From Cordilura impudica (Eukaryota; Arthropoda; Insecta; Diptera; Scathophagidae), in NCBI GenBank assembly GCA_963682025.1, contig OY821517.1, forward strand, positions 26,269,620 to 26,333,619: DNA of 64,000 nt, in the 5' to 3' direction. The translations under genes and the position numbers were made by a program. Positions within the stretch are counted from its first letter, which is position 1; each line of letters opens with the position of its first letter. The notes beneath the pieces were generated by a model. The model saw nothing but the letters and a program-made list of their open reading frames with translations, was not told where the DNA came from and made no database searches. Shown here piece after piece: positions 46,801-56,438 of this stretch.

Positions 46801-49800
46801 AAATCACTATTTCAAAACTATCCGTTTTTTAACTATTTTTCAACTTTGACGGAAAATAAAAAAAATCTATATTTTTCTATATTTGCCATATTTGCAAAAC
46901 ATGTTCTTTGATTATTTCTTTACATAATTCAAAAGGTTTTATCAGCCCGTACGTGCCCGTTTGGCTTCTAGAGGTAAAAAAGGTTAAAAAGACATGGTTG
47001 CAGAAATTGTATGGCGTGCATCCCTTACATGTTTTGACTGACAGTAGTTTGATCTAATAGTTTGAAAATTGCATTTTAAGTCGGTTGTCTACCTGTGAGC
47101 CTCTGCCAAAGTCTACTCCCAATATTCTGTTACAGACACAGGATGCACAAAAAACTACTCATTGAAATTCACACTTTGGAGTACAAATGGTCAAGAACAA
47201 TATTGACTTATGGGCCCTCCAGGTAGGCACCAATCTTATTTAGACACGAGCATAATATCAAAATAAGAACAAATAAGCAAGATTAAGCCTACAAAGCTGC
47301 AAATTGGAGAAGGAAAATATATTGAATGCAATTACGAGTTCCACCTGATCATGGTTGACGGAAAAGTCGTAAATGAACTGACAGGAACAACCTCAACATT
47401 GTCATGCCCGATTTGCAAAAAGAGTCAGAAGAACTTTGGTAATTTAAACGATTCTACAAACGAGGAGAATTACGAATATGGAATGTCACCATTGCACGCA
47501 AGGATAAGGTGTATGGAGTTCTTGCTAAAACTGGCGTATACCCTACCACAATAGGAGGAAAACTTCGATGAAAATACGTCAATAAAGGATAAGAAAAAGA
47601 TCAGAAAGAAGCAAATACAGGATGCTTTTTTTAAACAAGTTGGACTAAAAGTAGACTGTCCCAAGCACGGATACGGTAACTCAAACGATGGAAACACTTC
47701 TAGGAGATTTTTTGAAAATGATGAGGCAGTAACTAGAATCACTGGAATTGACAATCAAATCGTGAAAAGATGGGGAACGATCTTGAATGTTTTAAACTGC
47801 AAAGAAAATGTCAATTCTACAAAATATGGAGAATATGCATCGAAAACTGCATCTCTTTTAGCAGAAATGTATCCACAGAAGAAGTTGACCCCGACCGTCC
47901 ATAAAATATTGGCACATGGCAAAGATATAATTGAGTACCAGTCTTTGCCAATTGGAGAGCTTTCTGAAGAAGCACAGGAGTCTCTTAACAAATTTTATAA
48001 AAAATATAGATTGCAGAACACATTCAAAGCATCAAGGGTAAGGCAAAATGAGGACCTCTTCAACATGTTGGCAGCATCTTCCGATCCACTTATTTCTTCC
48101 CTGCGGCATGTGAAGTCACGAATAGAGTTAGAAAATAATTATAGTTTAGAAATGATTAGTTTTTTAGATATACCTTCTCTTACGAATTGTGATGAATATT
48201 TTACAGAAAATTGAAAAAATAAATTTAAAAAAGAAGTAATTTTTTTTTTAATTTGTTGGGTAATAATTTAAAACATAAAATCCTAAAGAAGAAAAAAATA
48301 AAAACAATCTAAAAATGTAAAAATATTTTTTTTTAGTTACCATAAAATTGATTTTTCTACAAATTTTAACTTTGATAACCCATAAGTAGGCCCCTACAAA
48401 GCGTAGCACCCTTTCCAAACGCTCATTTCATAGGCTGAACAGTTATCTATCATACGCTGTTTAAACTGTTCAATTATGTTATTCGGTTCAAAAGATATGA
48501 TTTTTGCAACGAAAAAACTCAAATGGCGCCACTGTGCGTCGTTAACCTATTGCACAATGAGACCGAAAATGGGAAATATTTTTTATAAAATTTTTACATT
48601 TTTATTAAACAAAATTTAAAAAAAAAAAAAATGGATGGCACTTTAAGGCTTTGTTAAATACATGTTATGGATTAACTGTGTGAATTTTTAAGTAAATTCC
48701 TGTTGTGGTTTCACCGAGTTTAATAGAAAAACTAGTTCTCGGTAATCTTTATTTAAAAATATCTTAAAATCCAAAACTGGCCTTGGCAGATAATGGGTTA
48801 ACGTTATCGGATTTATCCCAACTTTTAGGAACGGAAGATCTACACATTTGGTTATAATATTGTAGGTTACGCTTTTAAAAATTCAACAGTACTTACGAAA
48901 TATTTAATTTTTTTGAATAAATTGTCTTTCATTAGCTTGGCGTCTTAGTGTTAATGGGGTCATATTATTTTTTTTCAGAAACCCTAGGCTATTAAGATAA
49001 AACATAACATTTCAAAAAAGAAAACTGATTAAGTTTTGATGCACAGTATTTAGAAAGAGTGCTCGTACATTTACACAAAAATCCGCGAAAAGTCTTTGTA
49101 AAAAATTTCTGGCAGAAGAATTTACGTACCTTAAAAAATCTCAGAGTTAATCTCTAACATGTATTTAATAAAACTTAAAAGTACCAAATCCATTTTTTTT
49201 TTTTTAATTTTGTTTAAGAAAATTTTTTAAACCTTGTTTCAAAATTTTATCAAAAATATTTCCCATTTTCGGTCTCATTGCGCAATAGGTTAACAACATG
49301 GTAATAAAACAATACTTCAGATCTGAGTTCATATAGGTATAGAGACAAAAAAATATTATGGCTTTAATTAATTAATTTGTTAAAGTTGAAAAAATGTTCA
49401 TCACATTTCATGACCTAAAGTTTTTTGCACATAAGTGGTCTGGGGCATTTGTTATTTCTTGGCCAGTTTTTATTCGATTTTGAAATTCTGAAATCGATTC
49501 ATATAACAACATATCGAAAAAATTCAACTGTAGAACGAAATTTTCGTAAAATCTGAAAAAAAAAAAGTCATATGTTCCCCATATAAACACACTTCGGGTA
49601 CTTTGGGCACCACTAGGAACCAGAAGACATCGTCGCACAGTAGCGCCATTTGAATTTTTTCGTTGCAAAAATCATAACTTTTGAACCGATTGAGATAATC
49701 AAATAAGTTAAAAGATATATGATAGATAATTATCCAACCTATAAAATAACTGTCTGAACATAGACTGTCTGAACATAACCTTCTAGATGCGTACTTATGG

Positions 49801-50942
49801 GTTATCAAAGTTGAAATTTGTTAACGGCATGAAATAAATTATGTTTATGTTAACTAAACGACATGATTTTTAACGACATGATTTTAAAAATATTTTCTAT
49901 CAAAGTTGAGAAATAGTGAAAAAAATATACAGTTGGTAAATAGCAATTTACTCACAAAGCAAACCGTAAAATTTTTTCTATAATATACTGAATAAATAAA
50001 TAAATTAACAGAAATAAAAAAAAATACGATTAGTTACATAGTTTTTCTATATTACATCTAAATTGCAAAAAAAAAAAAAAAAAAAATTGTGTTTTTTTGA
50101 AAAATGGAACAATGTCTTTTTTACCTGTTTTACCTCTAGCAGTCGAAGGAGCAGCTGGACTTTGTTGATTTAGGTAAAGGAATAATCAGAGAACATATTT
50201 TGAAAATATGCCAGATTCAAATATTAAAATTTTTTTTTATTTCCATCAAAGTTGAAAAATAGTGAAAAAAAAAATAAATGCAACATTTATTTATGTAGGT
50301 ATTTAGGTTTGTCATTTGTATTTTATCGTCGCAATTGTAATTTTACTTTAGTAAAATATGTTAGCCATTGTATTAATAATTCAAATATTGTATTTCAGTC
50401 TCAGCAATAGCTTGAAAGAGATATTTAGTGCTCTTATACTCATAATGTTTTTCTCAACTGCTGTCACTTTATGCTGTGCTGGAGTTTATGTTATTTCTGA
50501 AGGCGTTACTGTTGATCTATTGGGCTTTTTAACATTTTTACCAACAACTCTTGGACAATATTTTATGGTCTGTTATTATGGTCAACAGATTATTGACAAG
50601 GTAAAGTATTTGTAAATTATAATTTTTTGTTTCATTACAGTAATGTATAATGTCTTTTTGTCTAGAGTTTAAATGTTCGTGAAGCTATTTATAATAGTTC
50701 CTGGTATAATGGATCTCAATCATATAAAAAGTGTATAATTATTATTTTAATACGTTGCCAGAGACAGGCTGAACTTAATGCTGGAGGATTTCAAACAACC
50801 GATCTGGAGGCATTTAAAGCGGTAATTAATTTTGAAAATATTTTCTTAATTTTGAAAGTATAATATTAATTACAATTAATTATTTTAGGTTATGTTTTTG
50901 ACATATCGTGCATTTGCTATGCTAAATACAATGTTTGATTGA
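37854..50942 (+). CDS. Odorant receptor (7tm_6), four exons, 399 aa
   Basis: Exons 37854-38641, 50399-50600, 50666-50821 and 50889-50942. Sites are AA|gtgagt ... ttcag|TCTC, AAG|gtaaag ... tctag|AGT, GCG|gtaatt ... tttag|GTT. Phases agree and the 1200 bases give 399 aa plus stop, the normal insect receptor length. Exon 1 has hydrophobic segments near residues 40-62, 140-170 and 195-210, and the conserved LCMHFDFIARSLE block at the end. Exon 2 adds FSALILIMFFSTAVTLCC and GQYFMVCYYGQQI; exon 3 has SWYNGSQSYKKC; exon 4 ends TYRAFAMLNTMFD, the usual C-terminus. It forms ligand-gated channels with Orco in olfactory neuron dendrites. The start follows ctatttcacagtttcgaaaa and matches the paralogue. 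Intron 1 is 11.8 kb of nested transposons. A specific Drosophila orthologue is not assigned. Confidence 0.88.
39010..39110 (+). repeat. Solo Transib-like terminal repeat
   Basis: CACTGTGGTTCAAAATGAGA followed by TTTTTTGGCATAAAGT aligns with the right end of the 43230-44464 Transib remnant (minus strand CACTATGGTACAAAATGAGA). No body follows. It lies in intron 1 of the receptor. Confidence 0.5.
40463..41252 (-). repeat. Helentron/INE-like repeat, family 1, full-length
   Basis: Same order as 19433-20228 and very similar to it: 'taccctctaccactatgtgg', GTCC run at 40599-40628, and at the right the palindrome agtcggtctagaccgact and 'ttacttgttt'. Lies in the foldback loop. Confidence 0.8.
41482..42098 (+). 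repeat. Helentron/INE-like repeat, family 1, 3' truncated
   Basis: Begins 'aacaagtaagaaaattatag' plus 'tcggtctagacagactatac' and runs through the family order to 'gcagtttgattacaag'. It is cut before the GGAC microsatellite, exactly where the right foldback arm starts. Head-to-head with the 40463 copy. Confidence 0.75.
42726..43229. other. Spacer within receptor intron
   Basis: Contains paired words such as 'gaacagttcattgcacaacg' and 'gaacatattttggacaatga' of unclear origin. No gene. Confidence 0.3.
43230..44464 (-). pseudogene. Transib-family remnant with the catalytic-Asp region
   Basis: Minus-strand frames from the right end: TIR CACTATGGTACAAAATGAGA at 44464, then KKLTAIDPLLICADIALAFL, QQRRCGISYLEVLASKLKCR, and SCGFDGSTGQSLYKQQYLLD at 43866-43681, which holds the first conserved Asp of the family. 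After frame changes come EVLNVLTRTNSCQS.PICGA (zinc knuckle) and YGISPPHAWI.FLEFV, parallel to YEYGMSPLHARIRCMEFLL in copies 1 and 2. The C-terminal third is absent. The TIR differs from the CACAGTG copies, so it is another subfamily. CACTATGG is a classic Transib end. Confidence 0.65.
44520..44715 (-). pseudogene. Fragment with HGKG-type transposon motif
   Basis: The minus strand reads ARSLPDFVSEFGCKVIE then NNFATSHGKGSIDVIGASIKR. 'TSHGKG..D..G...KR' is common in unnamed metazoan transposon proteins. Too short to classify. Confidence 0.3.
44716..45670. other. Spacer within receptor intron
   Basis: No gene recognised. Holds the hairpin at 45097-45132 and the phrase 'ctcggttataactcggtaac' near 45310. 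That phrase resembles 'taactcgggaaccactagcc' in the arms of the long-TIR transposon at 10110, suggesting old relatives of that family. Confidence 0.35.
45097..45132. repeat. Perfect 14-bp stem hairpin
   Basis: tatgctatcatatt, 8-base loop ctagtaac, then aatatgatagcata. It is preceded by a second perfect palindrome, taagtcgactta, at 45067-45078. Function unknown. Confidence 0.8.
45719..46027 (-). pseudogene. C-terminal remnant of DEHGERFHQ-type transposase
   Basis: The minus strand reads TLKLHFMHFHLDTFLAQLPQ then ESDEQRERFHQVTMPMKKRF. This aligns with SLKIHFLHSHLDFFPDNLGD, VSDEHGERFHQ, M.EIEHRY in the intact protein at 10847-12605. The tail is acidic (DDDVDSDHEYE). Upstream coding (46028 onward) is lost. 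Confidence 0.65.
46455..48536 (+). mobile_element. Transib transposon copy 2, RSS-like ends, 5-bp duplication
   Basis: Left end CACAGTGGCGCC at 46455 and right end GGCGCCACTGTG at 48536, flanked by identical cgtcg (46450-46454 and 48537-48541). 2082 bp. Left: heptamer 46455-46461, 23-bp spacer, GCAAAAATC at 46485-46493. Right: heptamer 48530-48536, 22-bp spacer, the same nonamer (complement) at 48499-48507. A 5-bp GC-rich duplication and CAC(A/T)RTG ends are established Transib traits. It is internally deleted, keeping the 5' non-coding region and the C-terminal coding third. Confidence 0.92.
47294..48214 (+). pseudogene. Transib (RAG1-like) transposase C-terminal part
   Basis: From KLQIGEGKYIECNYEFHLIM through VDGKVVNELTG, CPICKKSQKNFGNL (first zinc pair) and SPLHARIRCMEFLLKLAYTL; a stop (TAG) at 47552-47554 and frame change interrupt. 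The frame then resumes through KKIRKKQIQDAFFKQVGL, GYGNSNDGNTSRRFF, a frame that is open from about 47762 to the stop at 48214, with TPTVHKILAHGKDI and LPIGELSEEAQESLNK. In RAG1 the equivalent of this last block contains the third catalytic acidic residue. Relative to copy 1 it keeps more sequence before the zinc finger, but lacks the N-terminus and both catalytic Asp. Confidence 0.82.
48546..49289. mobile_element. piggyBac-like MITE, TTAA duplication
   Basis: About 100-bp TIRs: CCTATTGCACAATGAGACCG at 48546 and the reverse complement of CCTATTGCGCAATGAGACCG at 49289. TTAA lies at 48542-48545 and 49290-49293. 744 bp, with no reading frame of note between. TTAA target use is diagnostic of piggyBac-type insertion. 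Confidence 0.8.
49636..50275 (-). mobile_element. Transib-derived fragment, one end left
   Basis: CACAGTAGCGCCATTTGA at 49636, preceded by cgtcg, then 'ttcgttgcaaaaatcataac' as in copies 1 and 2. Inner DNA (50180-50215, 'aaaggaataatcagagaaca') matches the 5' non-coding region of those copies, so most of the middle is deleted. The second TIR is missing; the sequence stops near 50275, just before exon 2 of the receptor. Confidence 0.65.
50399..50942 (+). CDS. Terminal three exons of the odorant receptor
   Basis: These exons code from NLSNSLKEIF to the final Asp before TGA. The 65-bp and 67-bp introns are ordinary. They contain the sixth and seventh membrane segments and the Tyr/Gln-rich GQQI motif. 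They are listed apart because the link to exon 1 at 37854 crosses 11.8 kb; the matching splice phase (phase 2 at the junction, codon AAT) and the absence of any other acceptor-less exon 1 upstream support the join. If the join is wrong, this would be the tail of a separate broken receptor. Confidence 0.9.
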
Positions 50943-51214
50943 AATTTTCGAGAAAAAAAAAAGAGGAACAGTATTAGAGTTATTCTTTTCATTTTTAAAA
51001 TGCACTAGTACACTTGTTTTGAGAGTAACGAAAAGTTCTTGATATTTTATATTTTTGCACGTTGAAGTTATTGGAAATATTTTATATTGCATTGCCTAAT
51101 AGTTTTAAAAACCACAAAATACATACTTAAATAACACCTTTAAAGGATTATAACAGCCTTATAATTAGAAAATAGACACATGTGCGATTTTACATTATTA
51201 TTATACCCGCCACA
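50943..51214. other. 3' flank of odorant receptor
   Basis: Presumed 3' untranslated region; no canonical AATAAA near the stop was noticed. Confidence 0.4.
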
Positions 51215-52135
51215 TATACAGTGAGGGACAATTTAATGGTAACATTTAACAAAAATATATTTTTGACGACTTGAACGGTCAATATCAAAAAATTGGATCA
51301 TAAAATTAAAAACTTTTTTATTAATTTAAAAATGTGTATGTTTTATTTAACAATAAAACAAATAAATAAACAATAAAATAAAATACTGCAGAAAAAAACT
51401 TTAACATATTAATTGTTATGCTGTTGACAAAACATTAGACACCTTTACAATACAATAATTGAAAATTTTCCCTTAATTTTTTTTTCAATATTTTGTTGGG
51501 TATCCAATTTGATCTGTCTTGTTTGTGTTATTTCGTGTCCGTATTTTTTATCAAAAAATTGGATCATAAAATTAAAAACTTTTTTATTAATTTAAAAATG
51601 TGTATGTTTTATTTAACAATAAAACAAATAAATAAACAATAAAATAAAATACTGCAGAAAAAAACTTTAACATATTAATTGTTATGCTGTTGACAAAACA
51701 TTAGACACCTTTACAATACAATAATTGAAAATTTTTCCTTAATTTTTTTTTTTTCAATATTTTGTTGGGTATCCAATTAGATCTATCTTGTTTGTGTTAT
51801 TACGTGTCCGTATTTTTTATGTAAAATTTCCCATAGATTTTCTATAGTATTGAGATCTAGTGATTGGGCCGGCCACTAACACTAACTGTATTAGTTTGTT
51901 ACAACTATGGAGTTGTGTTTTGGGTCATTATCATGTTGGATCTTCCAGACCTGGGGCATATTTTCCTCCGCGTTTGGATACATTATGTCATTTAGAATTT
52001 GCCTGCATCCATTTTCAGTTAGAATATCTGCTACTTCACGAAAATTGGAGCCTTTCCTTGGCTCGAAAAGCAACCCATAGCATAATGTTGCCATCGCCAA
52101 ACTTAACAGTTTTCTTTCTATATTTTGGGTTTAGT
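51215..52135 (-). mobile_element. Tc1-like element remnant with internal duplication
   Basis: Starts 'acagtgagggacaa'. A roughly 266-bp segment is tandemly duplicated (51283-51548 and 51549-51818) with few differences. The minus strand then encodes transposase pieces: WPAQSLDLNTIENLWEIL (third acidic block), IQHDNDPKHNS (second Asp) and MAMATLCYGLLF. The reading frame from 52100 to 51891 is open but short. The right TIR was not found. Confidence 0.65.
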
Positions 52136-52156
52136 CGTTTTCCGTTTGGTCGTCGC

Positions 52157-52600
52157 ACTGTGGACCATATTTTGAGAAGGCGGCCAAAAATCATTTTTTT
52201 ACCGATTTTAAAGTTATGTTATTCATTTGAAAGAAAATACCAGTGAACTTCGGGAGCCAAAAAAAACGCGACTCTATTTCAACTATATCACAGCGAACAG
52301 GGACTTCGAAAATGAACTTTCTCAGTATTTTGCTAAAATTAAAATTTTAATATTTAAATGACTCTAACGTTTTTGTTTTAAAAGATTTTAAGGTAAAATA
52401 AATTTTGTATAATTTTGAAACTTCTAAGCTATTAATGTTAGAAATATAAAGACACTGAGTCGTTTAAAAATTAAAAAAAAAGGTGAAAATCACCCACTTA
52501 ATAGAGCATAACTCCTGCCCATTAAAAAAAATCTTGCACTCTTCTGTAGTCCGAACCCTCCCCTACACTCCTATACCCCATTGTATACCCGCCAGTTTCC
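52157..52600 (+). repeat. Possible Transib-like end
   Basis: CACTGTGGACCATATTTTGA begins just after cgtcg (52152-52156), as at two Transib ends in this window. The DNA after it does not match those copies. A body may continue to the coding scrap at 53255. Confidence 0.3.
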
Positions 52601-52682
52601 AGCCGTGTGCACCAGAACAATTTTTCTGACCCAAGGTCAGATATTTTGTGTAAAATTTATGAATAGAAAATTTTCCACTATG

Positions 52683-52822
52683 TGGTTAGGGTATAATGAG
52701 TTTGATGTCTGATGTTTGTAACTACCAAAAATATTGGACCTATATCCATATTTTATTATACGGATCGACTCAAAATCACTTTCTGAGTTGATTAAACGAT
52801 TTCCGTCCGTCCGTCTGTGTTA
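52683..52822 (-). repeat. Fragment of Helentron-like family 1
   Basis: 'ccactatgtggttagggtat' to a GTCC run at 52803-52815 is the terminal 140 bp of the family. Confidence 0.6.
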
Positions 52823-53254
52823 TGAATACAAAAGTTGGTCGTACCGGTGTATTTTTTTGCGTGAGTTTATTTGTTTTTTATACTGACAGAAAAAGGAAAC
52901 GGTAGAGTTGACACGAGTTGTTATACACTTATAAAAAAGGGGTTGAGACATAACGCGCTTAATTGTTAAATTATATTAATGGGTAAAATTTTTTTTTTTT
53001 TTTAAGAGGTACATTTACATAGGTATTTTTCAAAAACATTAATAGTCGGAACTTGAGTTATATAGTTTAAATACCTGACAAAATGGGAAAAAATTTAAAT
53101 AATAGGTAAATGGTAAAAACTATTGCGACACACCCTTTTAAGATATGCTTAACCTTTGAAGAGGGTTAGGGTCTGGGTTTTTATGCTTCAAAAAGTGGTA
53201 ATAAAAGATAAAATATTGTATTTTACATAATAGCAAGTTTTAGCTTGCAGCAGA

Positions 53255-53625
53255 AAGATAAATGCCAAAGAATTTAGAGAGTACGTCAATAAAACAGCTA
53301 TACTTTATAACGAAAAATACTCTTGGAGATATGTGCCACAGTTCATAAAATTTTGCACCATGCTACAATATGCTACCAATAGGAGATCTATCTGAAGAAG
53401 GCAAGAAAAAAGGAACAAAGTCAGACTCTTTCTCGAGCACAACACGAGAAAAATGTCCAGATGTTGCACTAATGAAGGCCTTCACTATTTTGTTGTCCAC
53501 TTCAGATCCATATATGTCCAACATTCGACAAAAATGGAAAACTATAAGACGAAGAAGCCAAACAACTTCAAAAAGATGAAAATCAAGGCTTTTTAGAAGA
53601 AATATTTACTAAAATTGTTTGATTT
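53255..53625 (+). pseudogene. Old Transib transposase C-terminal remnant
   Basis: Frames give NAKEFREYVNKTAILYNEKY, then MLPIGDLSEEGKKKGTKSD, then LLSTSDPYMSNIRQKWK, aligning with the last 130 residues of the copies at 25841 and 47762. Diverged much further, with frame changes. Confidence 0.6.
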
Positions 53626-54403
53626 AAAGTAGTTTTTCAATACACTAACAATCACCCCTGTTCTTGAAACCACTATCACAAAAAAAAACTAGTAAATGAA
53701 AAAATTCTTAAATTTACGAGTTTTTTGCTGTTCTATGATTTCAATAAGAATATTTTTTCTTGTTTTAATTCACATAAAAAAGTTTTTGTGAAATCAAAAC
53801 AAATGCCCTTTTTTCTACTACACAGGTCTTAAGAGATAAAAAAAACAATTGATATTTAAATTCTAACATGTTTTTTATTGAACCTTGTCAATATTTAGAC
53901 ATTGATTTGATGTTAGACATTGATTTTATGAAAAAAAAAAAACTATTTTATCAGTAGTCAATGTTAATAAAACACACTTTTGGAGATGATGTTGTTCTAT
54001 AACTATAATAAAAACTTTTTATTTGCACAATCTATTTTCCATTATAATTTTTTCAATTATACCATAGATTCTTTATGTCCTAATTATTACAAATAAAGGA
54101 ATTTAAAATAATATTTCAATCAAATTACATATTTTTATTTTTTTTTTTTTTTGCATATGACTGCCACAACTTTGTTTATGTTCGAAACAGTAGTGATGCC
54201 AGTCAATTCCAATTTATTTGAATGTCGAATTTTCTTTGGTGATGCCTAACTTATTTCAAAAAGAGAAGTCATTCTTAATTGAATGAAATTGAAGAACAAA
54301 AACAATTAAATGAACAAGTAAAATGTTATTTTAAAAGAAAATATTTTTTTTTCTACTTTCTTTATAATCTTAAGAAAAACATGCAAAAATTACTTAAGGT
54401 TTT
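53626..54403. other. AT-rich spacer, nothing recognised
   Basis: No gene. A 'gttagacattgatt' pair near 53900 is a small local repeat. Confidence 0.35.
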
Positions 54404-55183
54404 TTTATACCCTATACCACTATGTGGTTTGGGTATAATGACTTTGTGCTGCTGTTTGTAACAACCAAAAATATTTGACCTAAACCCATCTTTAATTATA
54501 CCGATCGAATCAGAATCGCTTTCTGAGTTGATTTAACAATGTCCGTCCGTCCGTCCGTCCGTCTGTGTGTCCATGTAAAGCTTGTAATCAAACTGCAGGT
54601 CGCAATTATGAATATATTTTGATGAAATTTGGTATATAAGCTTCCATCTGCCATGGGATGAACGCTATTGAAATTGGTGAGAATCGGTAAATGTTCAGAC
54701 CTAGCCCCCATACAAATTACCCATATGAAATCGACATAAATTGCCATAAGATCCAAATTGTCATATAGATCTTACTCAAATTGGGGTTTGTATGCGTTCA
54801 TTACGTCCATTAATGAGTAGTCCAAAAATGATCCCTTTGGCCCCATATAGAGCTGCTTCCCGATCTTCACTTAAATCTATTAAAAAAACAAAAATATTGC
54901 ACTGATTCTTCTCAGATTTTGTTTGTATATATTTTTGCAAAATACAAGAGACTTTAGTAAACATAATCAGGATCGGTCCATTTTTGGACCTAGTCCCCAT
55001 ATAGATATAGCATCCGATATGAACTTTTTCATATCTTCAGCCAAAAAAATTAATAAAAATCAGACTCAAATTTGGTTTTTGCTTATTTTCTATGTCCAGT
55101 TAGTTGGGCCTAAGTGATAGGGCATGGTATAGGGTATCGTATAGTCGGTCTAGACCGACTATAATTTTCTTACTTGTTTTTTT
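54404..55183 (-). repeat. Helentron/INE-like repeat, family 1, full-length
   Basis: Very like 19433-20228 and 40463-41252, including the terminal palindrome agtcggtctagaccgact (55143-55160) and 'ttacttgttt'. GTCC run at 54541-54562. Confidence 0.8.
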
Positions 55184-55712
55184 TTGTGAAAGTGACTAAA
55201 GAACCATATGGCACCTCGGTTTCTAGATAACATATGGTTTTGCAGCTAAACCATATGTTTCATGTCATTTGACAATAAAAAATATGATTTCGAAAAATAA
55301 TTCGAAAATATAAAATTTGTGTTTTCAAGAAACCCAAAATTTCAATTTCATGTTATTTCAAATTCATTTATATTCAAATAACAACGTTTCAAGAACATGG
55401 CTGAATAAGTTATACCCTTTTTTATATAGTTAACAATTTTTCTTGATTTAAAAATTTATGTATTTTATAAATTTACAATAAAAATTGGTATAGAAATTTT
55501 TAAAAAGACAATAAATAAATATTTAACTAAAGTAAAAACATACGACTTTTTCATTGAAACTTCTCTATCAAAAAAGCCAACATTTGGCCCTTGTGAACAT
55601 TAGGACTAAAAAAATTATGGGGCCAAAGTTTGGCATTTTCTGGCAAAATTTTACTTACAAAATTTTTAAAAAGTATTAGTTGTAAAATTAACTGAAAAAC
55701 TAAGACATTATA
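55184..55712. other. Spacer, nothing recognised
   Basis: Three copies of 'accatatg' words near 55200-55260 form small inverted pairs. No gene. Confidence 0.35.
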
Positions 55713-56438
55713 AAGGGTAACACTGGTTTAAACAGCTGACGCACGTTTCGTGTTTTGTTTCATTGTCAAACATCTTCAGTTTGGTCTATAATTTAACCAT
55801 GAATCGTCTTACAAACGAACAACGCAAGTTATTGAATTTTATTATCAAAATGCGTGCTCTGTTAAGAAAGTTCATCGCGCGCTTCTTCCATTTCATGGTC
55901 AGTTTAATCGACCCACTGAAGCGGCTATTTGGGCTATTGTGACTAAATTTCGCACCAAATTTACATTGTTGGACATTAAACCACCAACACGCTTACGTAG
56001 AGTGCGAACTGAAGAAAATATCGCAGCTGTATCGGCCAGTGTTAATGATGACCATCAATTATCGATTCGTCGCCGTTCGCAGCAATTGGGCCTCTGTTAC
56101 TCAATTGGCCGCCTAGATCGTGCGATCTAACGCCTTTAGACTATTTTTTGTGGGGCTATGTTAAAGCTCATGTCTATACAGACAATCCCGCTTCAATTGA
56201 TGCATTGGAAGACAACATTAAAGCATTTATTCGTGAGATACCGGCCGAAATGTTGGAAAGAGTATGCCAAAATTGGACTAAGCGGATGGACCATTTGCAT
56301 GAAATAATCTTCAAACATTAAATTATATGGACCGTACTATCCATTCAAATAAAGATTTCATGCATTTTTCTGAATTTTATGTGTTTTTTTTTTTTTTTTT
56401 GGAAAACTTTCCTATAGCTCTTAAAAAATCACCGTTTA
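55713..56438 (+). mobile_element. Mariner-like element, large internal deletion
   Basis: Coding starts MNRLTNEQRK at 55799, parallel to MERYTNEQ at 2479. A frame further on gives TKFRTKFTLLDIKPPT then RTEENIAAVSASVNDDHQLS. The sequence then jumps to WPPRSCDLTPLDYFLWGYVK and ends ...LHEIIFKH at 56321. About 450 bp with the first two catalytic Asp are missing. The ends ('tataaagggtaac' and complement of 'tataaacggtgat') are only weakly inverted. Confidence 0.7.

Larger units (their letters stand above)
46190..49590. repeat. Inverted arms enclosing a Transib and a piggyBac-like MITE
   Basis: 46200-46449 and 49310-49585 are diverged reverse complements. Shared words include 'cgattcatataacaac', 'gaaaaaattcaact', 'cacatttcatgacct', 'aagtggtct' and 'tatggctttaattaat'-like DNA. 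Without the two inserted elements the arms would almost abut, so they are the stem of an older foldback or long-TIR MITE. Its outer ends are unclear (near 'aacacactt' on both sides). Confidence 0.6.

Noticed and set aside
51860..52246. 128-codon plus-strand frame
   Set aside because: Opposite strand of the Tc1-like transposase remnant, with no domain.
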